A stretch of 10,844 nucleotides of DNA. Source: Ruminococcaceae bacterium UBA1244. Lineage in GTDB: Bacteria; Bacillota; Clostridia; Oscillospirales; Acutalibacteraceae. Under the pieces are notes generated by a model, which ran no database searches, was not told the DNA's origin, and saw nothing but the letters and a program-made list of their open reading frames with translations. The stretch lies in contig DBWG01000123.1 in NCBI GenBank assembly GCA_002308635.1, positions 1-10,844 on the forward strand. Reading direction: 5' to 3'. The translations under genes were made by a program, and so were the position numbers. Shown piece after piece: positions 5,613 to 10,844 of this stretch. The first letter of the stretch is position 1; each line of letters opens with the position of its first letter.

Positions 5613-6704
5613 TCAGCGAATTATTCTCAGCCATCCAAGGAACGGAACTTCTTTGGCTTTTCCCTGACGGACGGCCTTTATCATAAGTATGAGGACAAAA
5701 ACAGGCAGGGCATAGAAAATTGCGGCAAGGATAAGCTCGGCTAACCAGCCGGATGCACTGAGATAGCTCACTTCGCCGTCCGATACTGTGCAGGCAATGC
5801 TGACTATTCCGAAGAAGAGGGAGTAAAGCAGTGTGAACGGAAGGGTCAGGAAGAGCATGATAAGCCCCTGATTTGCATAATATCTGGAATAGACCGAATT
5901 CGGGCTGAATGCCAGCGGAACCCAGAAGGTGATGCCGAAAAGAGCGATAATTGATGTCTTTTTGTTTGCTGCGGCATCATCGGGATTGAAGTCATCGGTG
6001 TGGTCGGGAGTTTCGGTGAACATCTTGAGGACAGACACCAGCGGATTTGGTTTTTTCTCTTCTTCATCCTCGTCTTTTTCGACCTTCTCAAACTTGAAGT
6101 TCTTCGAGACCTCGTAAGGATTTTCCTTAGGCTCTTCGGGAACAGGCGGTTCTTCGGGTTTGGGTTCTTCCGGAGCCGGTTCTGCAGCCGCCGGAGCTGC
6201 TGCGGGAGCTGCCTGAGCATACTGTTCCGGCTGAGCGTACTGCTGCTCGTACTGTTCCGGCTGAGCGTACTGCTGTTCGTATTGTTCCGGCTGAGCGTAT
6301 TGCTGTTCGTACTGCGGCTGCTGAGCGTATTGCTGTTCATACTGCTGTTCAGGGTACTGCTCCTGATAGCCGTTGTCGTACTGTTCATACTGCTGTTCGG
6401 GGTACTGCTCCTGATAGCCGTTGTCGTACTGCTCATACTGCTGTTCGGGGTACTGTTCCTGATAGCCGTTGTCGTACTGCTGACCGTACTGATTCTGATA
6501 ACCGCCGCTGTATTGACCGGCATAGCCGTTCTGTTCATAATTGTTATTGGATTGAGGTGCGTACTGATCCTGCTGATAGCCATAGCTGTTTTGTTGTTTC
6601 TGGATGCGCGGGGGATTTGGTGCTTTAAACTCTTTTGAACCGCATATTACGCACATTGATGCCTGATCGGGCAGAGAGGCACCGCACGAAGCACATAATT
6701 TCAT
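5613..6704 (-). CDS. Zinc-ribbon protein with Q/Y tandem repeats and DUF4870/Tic20-like membrane domain
   Basis: The 363-residue protein has four parts. A zinc ribbon (C4, C7, C18, C21) is followed by a Gln/Tyr/Asn-rich low-complexity region (about 36-164), which includes three copies of a 16-residue unit (77-124) and four of a 10-residue unit (125-164). A Pro/Glu/Ala-rich, then acidic linker follows (165-220), and finally a membrane domain with hydrophobic segments near 251-267, 280-306 and 321-343. The end resembles DUF4870/Tic20-like proteins, with YYANQGL at 275-281 and GKAKEVPFLGWLR near 348-360. Function is unknown; the repeats suggest a flexible, possibly self-associating cytoplasmic tail. 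SD AGGTGG lies 8 nt before the ATG. It has its own promoter (6762-6791) and terminator. Confidence 0.85.
   Translation of the reverse strand: MKLCASCGASLPDQASMCVICGSKEFKAPNPPRIQKQQNSYGYQQDQYAPQSNNNYEQNGYAGQYSGGYQNQYGQQYDNGYQEQYPEQQYEQYDNGYQEQYPEQQYEQYDNGYQEQYPEQQYEQQYAQQPQYEQQYAQPEQYEQQYAQPEQYEQQYAQPEQYAQAAPAAAPAAAEPAPEEPKPEEPPVPEEPKENPYEVSKNFKFEKVEKDEDEEEKKPNPLVSVLKMFTETPDHTDDFNPDDAAANKKTSIIALFGITFWVPLAFSPNSVYSRYYANQGLIMLFLTLPFTLLYSLFFGIVSIACTVSDGEVSYLSASGWLAELILAAIFYALPVFVLILMIKAVRQGKAKEVPFLGWLRIIR
6213..6332 (-). repeat. Tandem 30-bp repeat (4 copies) in the zinc-ribbon gene
   Basis: Four consecutive 30-bp units encode residues 125-164, each close to QYAQPEQYEQ; the first has QYAQQPQYEQ and the last ends YAQ. 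Units differ mainly by synonymous changes. Copy number is likely variable between strains. Confidence 0.85.
6333..6476 (-). repeat. Tandem 48-bp repeat (3 copies) in the zinc-ribbon gene
   Basis: Three consecutive 48-bp units encode residues 77-124, each YDNGYQEQYPEQQYEQ with no amino-acid change. Differences between units are a few synonymous third-base changes (for example C/T and A/G), so the array is either young or under purifying selection. Confidence 0.9.
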
Positions 6705-6761
6705 TTTTGTCCACCTCTGTTTGAATTATTTCACCATTGCCAAAAGTTGATAGCTAAGATT

Positions 6762-6791
6762 ATTATATTATATTCGCTCTTATATTGTCAA
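6762..6791 (-). promoter_or_regulatory. SigA promoter of the Q/Y-repeat zinc-ribbon gene
   Basis: On the - strand, TTGACA (6791-6786) and TATAAT (6767-6762) are 18 bp apart. The expected start near 6755 gives a leader of about 50 nt with SD AGGTGG before the ATG at 6704. Confidence 0.7.
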
Positions 6792-6803
6792 TACAAACCC
6801 TAT

Positions 6804-6835
6804 AAAAAACAAGACCCCAAAACATGGGGTCTTGT
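6804..6835 (-). terminator. Terminator of the substrate-binding lipoprotein gene
   Basis: A perfect 11-bp stem (6809-6819 with 6825-6835) and 5-nt loop is followed on the - strand by six T residues (A-run 6804-6809). It lies 37 nt after the stop codon and separates the lipoprotein gene from the promoter of the next minus-strand gene. Confidence 0.9.
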
Positions 6836-6872
6836 TATGTATTTTGATAACGGCTGTGAAAATGCTGTCCTG

Positions 6873-8129
6873 TCAGATTCCCCACAAAGAATCATAGCCG
6901 TCTATGAAAGCGCTGCCGAAGCATACCTTGTGGAAATCCTGAACGGAAACGCCGCCCTCCTTGGCAGCTTTTGCAACGGATTCCTTTGTAAGCACACGGA
7001 ATGGAACGTCCTGTTCTCTTGGAAGCGTTTCGCCGCCGATGACTCTCAGTGCATAGTCTATCATTGCGTATGCAGTCCATTCATAGCTCTGTGCAACGAG
7101 CATTTCTACCTTTCCCTTGCCCGCAGACGCAATAGTTTCTGATGATCCGCCTGTAGCAACGACCTTCACGTTTTGTCCCGAAATGCTTGCGGTGACAGCG
7201 GTCTCAATGGCGGAATCGTCAAAAACGAAAATGTAATTGATCTTCGGGTTTTCCTTCAGGACACTGATGATCTTTGATGACATAGTGCTGCTGATCTCGG
7301 AGGTTGTGACGTTGATCGTGGTGATGCTGCCGTCAGACGCAGAAACATATTTTTCAAATTCCTTTTTGAAGCCCTTTGCGATGGTTGAAGAAAACTCGGA
7401 GTCGGTGCAGTTAACGGCGATGGCGTTGATCTTTCCGCCGGTTTTTACTATGCCCCAGTCAGCCATAAGCTCTCCGATAAACTGATAGTTGATCGGGATG
7501 CTGTAGTCTGTATAAGCATCCTTTTCGTCAATGCCCTTGCTGCCTGAGGAGAATACCTCAACTCCGTTGGCCTGAGCGGTTTCGATATAGCCGGAAACAA
7601 GGGATTTGTTGATATCACCTGCAAGAAAAGCATAATCGCTCTTGTTTTTTACTGCATCGGCGAGTGCATCGTTTATCGAGGAGACAGTTCCATCGGTCTC
7701 GGCAACAAGAGGTTCACTGAAGCCGGCTTTTGCGGCGGCTCTTTTGAAGTTGTGGCTCAGAAGCGAATAATAGCTGCTGCTGTAGTTCTCTGTGATGAGA
7801 TAAAGACTGTGATCCTTTGATATTTCGCCTGCACTGACCTTATCGGCTGCTGATTTGAAGGTCGGTATGCCCTGATTATCAGCTATCTTCTTGTTCAGTT
7901 CAGTGATGAGGGTCTCTGTGATCTTTGTGCCGGAAGAATCAATACTGACCTCGACATCTTCAATCGTCGGCTTTGGAGTTTTTTCTCCCGGTGAAGAAAC
8001 GGTACTGCTTTTTGAAGTTGTCTGGCTGCTTTTTTCGGCATCATCTGTCTGTTTATCCCCGCAGGAAGAAAAAACAAAAGCCGAAACCGCAGCAGACAGG
8101 ACAAGCATTAACGATATGATTTTTTTCAT
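6873..8129 (-). CDS. Sugar-type ABC substrate-binding lipoprotein (periplasmic-binding-protein fold)
   Basis: The 418-residue product has a lipoprotein signal peptide with a lipobox-like FSSC (C23), although the usual leucine at -3 is replaced by phenylalanine. A Ser/Thr/Lys-rich linker (about 30-55) leads into a two-lobed type I periplasmic-binding fold of the ribose/galactose class (Peripla_BP_4-like), with VVATGG at about 323-328 and AQSYEWTAYAMIDYAL near 346-361. It should be anchored outside the membrane and bind a small ligand, perhaps a sugar or purine-type molecule. No permease or ATPase is adjacent, so it acts with a transporter elsewhere or as a sensor. The ATG at 8129 has SD GGAGGA 10 nt upstream. 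It has its own promoter and terminator. Ligand cannot be told from sequence. Confidence 0.85.
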   Translation of the reverse strand: MKKIISLMLVLSAAVSAFVFSSCGDKQTDDAEKSSQTTSKSSTVSSPGEKTPKPTIEDVEVSIDSSGTKITETLITELNKKIADNQGIPTFKSAADKVSAGEISKDHSLYLITENYSSSYYSLLSHNFKRAAAKAGFSEPLVAETDGTVSSINDALADAVKNKSDYAFLAGDINKSLVSGYIETAQANGVEVFSSGSKGIDEKDAYTDYSIPINYQFIGELMADWGIVKTGGKINAIAVNCTDSEFSSTIAKGFKKEFEKYVSASDGSITTINVTTSEISSTMSSKIISVLKENPKINYIFVFDDSAIETAVTASISGQNVKVVATGGSSETIASAGKGKVEMLVAQSYEWTAYAMIDYALRVIGGETLPREQDVPFRVLTKESVAKAAKEGGVSVQDFHKVCFGSAFIDGYDSLWGI

Positions 8130-8177
8130 TTATGATCTATCCTCCAAGAAAATGTATATCTATACTGATTCCTACAT

Positions 8178-8207
8178 ATTATACTTCTATGACCATAAAT
8201 CTGTCAA
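8178..8207 (-). promoter_or_regulatory. SigA promoter of the substrate-binding lipoprotein gene
   Basis: On the - strand, TTGACA (8207-8202) and TATAAT (8183-8178) are 18 bp apart, the same spacing as the promoter of the next minus-strand gene. The leader is about 40 nt and holds SD GGAGGA at 8140-8145. Confidence 0.7.
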
Positions 8208-8258
8208 CTACAAAACTCATAAACAATTGTTAGTCTCCGCCGTACTTTTATTACATAA

Positions 8259-8420
8259 TTAATACGAATAAGCTGTCACATACTGCGCAGTGCCTGCGCT
8301 CTCAACTTTGAACGCAAAAACTTTCTTCGATGCATCCGCATCTTGCGGTGTTCCTTTGGAGAGTGGAGTGTGGAGTTGACTTGCTATAATGATAACAGAA
8401 AGGGGAATTCGGATTGCAGC
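8259..8420 (-). pseudogene. Possible gene-end remnant or repeat element upstream of gpr
   Basis: A minus-strand frame is open from 8420 to a TAA at 8259-8261 without an ATG, GTG or TTG at a usable place. Its last part reads like a protein C terminus (for example KKVFAFKVESAGTAQYVTAY), with alternating hydrophobic residues. The same stretch has three imperfect 7-bp repeats (GGAGAGT, GGAGTGT, GGAGTTG at 8358-8378), a palindrome ACTGCGCAGT (8282-8291) and a hairpin CCGCA/TGCGG (8336-8348). Fifty-three open codons can arise by chance, so this is only a candidate. Confidence 0.2.
8382..8390 (+). promoter_or_regulatory. Extended -10 element upstream of gpr
   Basis: TGC followed by TATAAT (8385-8390) forms an extended -10 motif 24 nt before the gpr start, with no recognisable -35 at 17 bp upstream. 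I could not find a convincing SigF or SigG promoter here, although gpr is a forespore gene in Bacillus. It may be a housekeeping-type start or a chance match. Confidence 0.35.
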
Positions 8421-9271
8421 TCAGAACAGACCTTGCAATAGAATCTAATGAGATAAATATTGAAGAAACGGAAGGTGTGCATACGGAAGTGTGCCGCTGC
8501 GGGAATGTTACACTGACATCCATTGACATAACGACACAGACCGCCGCAGAACGGCTCGGAAAGCCTGCCGGACGCTACGTTACAGCCGAAGGACTGAAGC
8601 TTGGCAGCAGCTTTTTTGATGTCAGGGAGCATATAGAGCTTATTGCGGAGAAGCTGCGTTCCATGCTGCCTGAGAAGGGGAATGTTTTAGCGGCGGGATT
8701 GGGAAACAGGCGCATAACACCCGATTCACTCGGCCCTGCCTGTGCCGGATATATCCTTGCCACAAGTCATATAAAAGGAGAGCTTGCAAAGAGTACGGGG
8801 CTAAGCGGGTTGAGGAGCGTTTCGGTGATATCTCCCGGAGTGCTGGGCGATACGGGTATAGAAGCGGCGGATGTTATTTCGGGTATCGTAAGGATAACGA
8901 ATCCTGCGGCTGTGATAGTGATAGACGCTCTTGCCGCAAGGAGCCTCTCAAGACTTGGAAACACCGTACAGATATGCAATACAGGCATATCTCCGGGTTC
9001 CGGCGTGTGCAATCACCGGATGGCTGTCAGCGAAGAGACGCTTGGAGTGCCGGTGATCGGGATAGGTGTACCGACGGTAGTGGATGCCGGTACGCTCATA
9101 AGCGACCTTTCCGGAGCGGAAGAAGGGGCAGAGGGCGCATACGGGATGATGGTCACTCCCCGTGAAATAGACCTGCTTGTTGAGAGGGCAGGGAAGCTTG
9201 TCGGTATGGCAGTGAACTGTGCGCTGCAAAAGGACATCAGCTTTGACGTTCTTGCCGAACTGGTATCATAA
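8414..9271 (+). CDS. gpr: Germination protease GPR
   Basis: GPR is the atypical aspartic protease (MEROPS A25) that starts degradation of small acid-soluble spore proteins during germination. The 285 residues begin with RTDLAIE (4-10), then show GLGNRRITPDSLGP (95-108) with catalytic-type D104, VIVIDALAARS (167-177) with D171, and GISPGSGVCNHR (191-202); the end has MMVTPREIDLL. Bacillus GPR is about 370 residues, so this is a shorter form. The start is a TTG at 8414 with SD AAAGGGG (8399-8405); an in-frame stop at 8393-8395 and absence of any other start codon rule out an extension. The protein therefore starts where the mature Bacillus enzyme starts and lacks the autoprocessed propeptide. 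It is followed 53 nt later by spoIIP, the same pair as in Bacillus. Confidence 0.94.
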   Translation: MQLRTDLAIESNEINIEETEGVHTEVCRCGNVTLTSIDITTQTAAERLGKPAGRYVTAEGLKLGSSFFDVREHIELIAEKLRSMLPEKGNVLAAGLGNRRITPDSLGPACAGYILATSHIKGELAKSTGLSGLRSVSVISPGVLGDTGIEAADVISGIVRITNPAAVIVIDALAARSLSRLGNTVQICNTGISPGSGVCNHRMAVSEETLGVPVIGIGVPTVVDAGTLISDLSGAEEGAEGAYGMMVTPREIDLLVERAGKLVGMAVNCALQKDISFDVLAELVS

Positions 9272-9294
9272 AGAGAGCGCTTCACTCATAAACT
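9266..9294 (+). promoter_or_regulatory. SigE-like promoter of spoIIP
   Basis: TCATAAA (9266-9272) resembles the SigE -35 (ATA core). After 14 bp, CATAAACT (9287-9294) differs at one base from the SigE -10 CATACANT. The predicted start near 9302 gives a short leader with SD AAAGGAGT (9311-9318). The -35 overlaps the gpr stop codon. SigE control of spoIIP is established in B. subtilis. Confidence 0.45.
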
Positions 9295-9324
9295 TGAAGG
9301 ACGATAATAAAAAGGAGTCTGGGT

Positions 9325-10479
9325 ATGGGGAGAAGAAAAAAGCTTTATGGGTTTGTGAGATCGTTTCTTTCAGTGATGCTTGTCGTAACAGGTGTCGTAT
9401 GCGCCGCAGTCAGGATAGCCGATTCGGGTATGAGCCTTCCGTTTGAGATCGCCGCCGCAGAGCTTGCAATGCCCGGCGGGAATACAGGATATCCCGAAGT
9501 ATCCGAAGAGGCGGCGGAATCATTTGCTGAGGTATCTGTTCCCGCAGAGCCTGCCGGAGAAAAGAAGCTTCCCGAAAAGCAGCCTGTTGCCAAAAGCAGC
9601 GGCAAAAATGAACCTGTTAAGTCACAAAATGATTTTGAAGCCCATGACCCGACAGAAGCCGGACTTGAAGCATACAAAAGCGAACATGACGGTGAACAGG
9701 AATATCCTGTCCATGAGATGAATATTACCGAAGGAAATACAAGGTATGAAAATATTCAGGTGAGGAACGTTTCCTCTGCATCCATAGATATAAAGTCGGA
9801 GCTTGAAAGCGAGCTTGGATTCACTCTTGAAAAAACAGATGAACCTCAGGTGCTGATCTATCACACACACGCATCGGAAAGCTATCTTCCCTATGATACA
9901 GGCTATTTTTATGAAAGCTTCTTTCCGAGAGACACCGACACATCAAACAATGTCTGTGCAGTCGGCGAGGAGATCGCAAAGCAGCTCAACAGCGCAGGTA
10001 TCGTGACCATTCACGACACTACGCTCCACGATCATCCCAGCTACAGCGGCGCTTATGACAGGAGCCTTGAAACTATAAACAAATATATCGAAAAATACCC
10101 CACTATAAAGGTGACTCTTGACATCCATCGTGACGGCATAGGCACCGATACCGAAAAATATAAGCCTGTGTTTACGGCGGACGGCAGAAAAGCGGCGCAG
10201 GTAATGATACTTGCAGGGTATAATTATGACGGCTGTGAGGAATTTTCGGATTGGGAATACAATCTCCGTTTTGCGCTCAGGATACAGGATGAAGCGTCAA
10301 AGGAATATCCGGAAATGATGCGTCCCCTGAATTTTGCAGACTATATGTACAACATGAATGTGAATACGGGTTCTCTGCTGATAGAGATCGGTTCGGAATC
10401 CAATACACTCGAAGAAGCCCGATATGCAGGCTATCTGCTTGGGAAGGTGCTTGGCAGGGTACTGAAAAAACAAATTTGA
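9325..10479 (+). CDS. spoIIP: Stage II sporulation protein P (SpoIIP)
   Basis: SpoIIP is a membrane-anchored amidase/endopeptidase that, with SpoIID and SpoIIM, degrades septal peptidoglycan so that the mother cell can engulf the forespore. The 384 residues have a basic N terminus and a transmembrane anchor (about 9-31), a low-complexity Pro/Glu/Lys/Ala-rich stretch (about 45-125), and the SpoIIP catalytic domain (about 170-384). Conserved motifs are IYHTHASESYLP (178-189; H180, H182, E185), SYSGAYDRSLETI (239-251), LDIHRDG (265-271; H268) and LLIEIGSESN (351-360; E354). These His and Glu residues are probable zinc ligands or catalytic residues by family knowledge. The ATG at 9325 has AGGAG 7 nt upstream. 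It follows gpr, as in Bacillus, with a SigE-like promoter between them. I see no clear terminator after it. Confidence 0.95.
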   Translation: MGRRKKLYGFVRSFLSVMLVVTGVVCAAVRIADSGMSLPFEIAAAELAMPGGNTGYPEVSEEAAESFAEVSVPAEPAGEKKLPEKQPVAKSSGKNEPVKSQNDFEAHDPTEAGLEAYKSEHDGEQEYPVHEMNITEGNTRYENIQVRNVSSASIDIKSELESELGFTLEKTDEPQVLIYHTHASESYLPYDTGYFYESFFPRDTDTSNNVCAVGEEIAKQLNSAGIVTIHDTTLHDHPSYSGAYDRSLETINKYIEKYPTIKVTLDIHRDGIGTDTEKYKPVFTADGRKAAQVMILAGYNYDGCEEFSDWEYNLRFALRIQDEASKEYPEMMRPLNFADYMYNMNVNTGSLLIEIGSESNTLEEARYAGYLLGKVLGRVLKKQI

Positions 10480-10480
10480 A

Positions 10481-10514
10481 ATATTTTTGTAAATTTTTGT
10501 AATTTTTTGTAATT
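10481..10514. repeat. Three 10-bp-phased T-tract repeats
   Basis: The unit TTTTTGTAA recurs three times with T-tracts at 10484-10488, 10494-10498 and 10503-10508, spaced about 10 bp (one helical turn). Phased A/T tracts like these bend DNA. They lie about 30-60 bp upstream of the -10 box at 10543, where an AT-rich UP element would sit, and also directly follow the spoIIP stop. Confidence 0.75.
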
Positions 10515-10539
10515 AGGTCTTTTCTAACCGGAAATTTTC

Positions 10540-10548
10540 TGATATAAT
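10540..10548 (+). promoter_or_regulatory. Extended -10 promoter of the acidic repeat protein
   Basis: TGA followed by TATAAT (10543-10548) is an extended -10 element. The -35 position (about 10520-10525, TTTTCT) matches the consensus poorly, so the extended -10 and the phased T-tracts upstream may supply the needed contacts. Expected start is near 10555, leaving about 40 nt of leader before 10594. Confidence 0.55.
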
Positions 10549-10593
10549 AGGCACGGTGTTGTTTTTGCACAATAGCTTATGGTGGTGATAAGT

Positions 10594-10844
10594 ATGAAAA
10601 ACATAGCGTGTTATATTATGTCAGGAATCCTCGCAGCGGCAATGCTGCCGTTTATGATGCTGAATGTCTCAGCCGATGAGGATGATGAAGAAAGCTATTA
10701 TTACGAAGAAAGCGTTGATGACAGCTCAGAGGATGGGTCGGAATCAAGCTATGAGGAAGAGAGCAGCTATGACGAGTCAAGCTATGAGGAAGAGAGCAGC
10801 TTTGACGAGTCGAGCTACGAAGAAGAAAGCAGCTTTGACGAGTC
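10594..10844 (+). CDS. Exported acidic Ser/Glu/Tyr repeat protein (partial, runs off the window)
   Basis: Only the first 83 codons are visible. A signal peptide (about 1-27, ending VSA) is followed by a very acidic segment rich in Asp, Glu, Ser and Tyr, then a tandem array of the 11-residue unit ESSYEEESSYD or ESSYEEESSFD starting at residue 50. The part seen has no known domain and could be a surface-exposed linker ahead of a domain outside the window, as in many Ruminococcus secreted proteins, or a repeat protein in itself. The ATG at 10594 is chosen because GGTGGTG (10581-10587) is a plausible SD site; in-frame ATG at 10579 has none. The function cannot be told from this fragment. Confidence 0.7.
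   Translation, partial: MKNIACYIMSGILAAAMLPFMMLNVSADEDDEESYYYEESVDDSSEDGSESSYEEESSYDESSYEEESSFDESSYEEESSFDE
10741..10844 (+). repeat. Tandem 33-bp coding repeat at the window end
   Basis: Units at 10741-10773, 10774-10806 and 10807-10839 plus the first 5 bases of a fourth encode ESSYEEESS[YF]D. Units 2 and 3 encode the same residues with synonymous differences. The array continues past the window. Confidence 0.85.

Noticed and set aside
6213..6476. Possible CRISPR-like array from the regular repeats
   Set aside because: Units are contiguous, in frame, with no spacers; they are coding tandem repeats.
5846..6583. A second minus-strand frame of Ser/Thr/Asn/Arg-rich repeats
   Set aside because: It is an out-of-frame reading of the same tandem repeats within the zinc-ribbon gene.
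6000..6638. Long + strand frame rich in Leu/Val repeats opposite the Q/Y-repeat gene
   Set aside because: It is the antisense shadow of the CAG/TAC-type repeats, with no SD site or promoter; the minus-strand gene has domains, SD, promoter and terminator.

Overview
The window looks like chromosomal DNA of a spore-forming, low-to-mid GC Clostridia member, most likely an Oscillospiraceae/Ruminococcus-type organism. The reasons are three endospore genes (spoIIR, gpr, spoIIP), consensus SigA promoters with Shine-Dalgarno sites, zinc-ribbon membrane proteins, and a secreted Ser/Glu-rich repeat protein of a style common in ruminococci. The taxonomic call is inference. I saw no tRNA, rRNA, CRISPR array or transposase.

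Region 1 (1-3563, + strand) is a housekeeping operon behind a promoter at 44-72: a small DUF1858 protein, TrmK (tRNA m1A22 methyltransferase), a Nif3/DUF34 metal protein, and RqcH (alanine-tailing factor of ribosome quality control). Gaps are 16, 16 and 44 nt.

Region 2 (3564-4970) is a 277-bp regulatory gap with two SigA promoters, the first lying inside a 66-bp inverted-repeat element. It is followed by a zinc-ribbon/coiled-coil membrane protein of unknown role that ends at a strong terminator.

Region 3 (4913-5594) is spoIIR, with a SigF-like promoter starting at the tail of the preceding terminator, then a hairpin shared with the opposite strand.

Region 4 (5613-8207, - strand) holds two separately transcribed genes: a sugar-type substrate-binding lipoprotein without transporter partners, and a zinc-ribbon protein with a Gln/Tyr tandem-repeat middle and a DUF4870/Tic20-like membrane end. 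Each has its own TTGACA-18-TATAAT promoter and a terminator.

Region 5 (8208-10479, + strand) is the conserved gpr-spoIIP pair, with a SigE-like promoter for spoIIP overlapping the end of gpr. SpoIIR signals from forespore to mother cell to trigger SigE, SpoIIP remodels peptidoglycan during engulfment, and GPR degrades small acid-soluble spore proteins at germination.

Region 6 (10480-10844) has 10-bp-phased T-tracts, an extended -10 promoter, and the start of an exported acidic repeat protein that runs off the window.

No clearly new multi-gene system stands out. The most unusual items are the promoter inside an inverted repeat, the GPR without a propeptide, the Q/Y-repeat membrane protein and the phased T-tracts.
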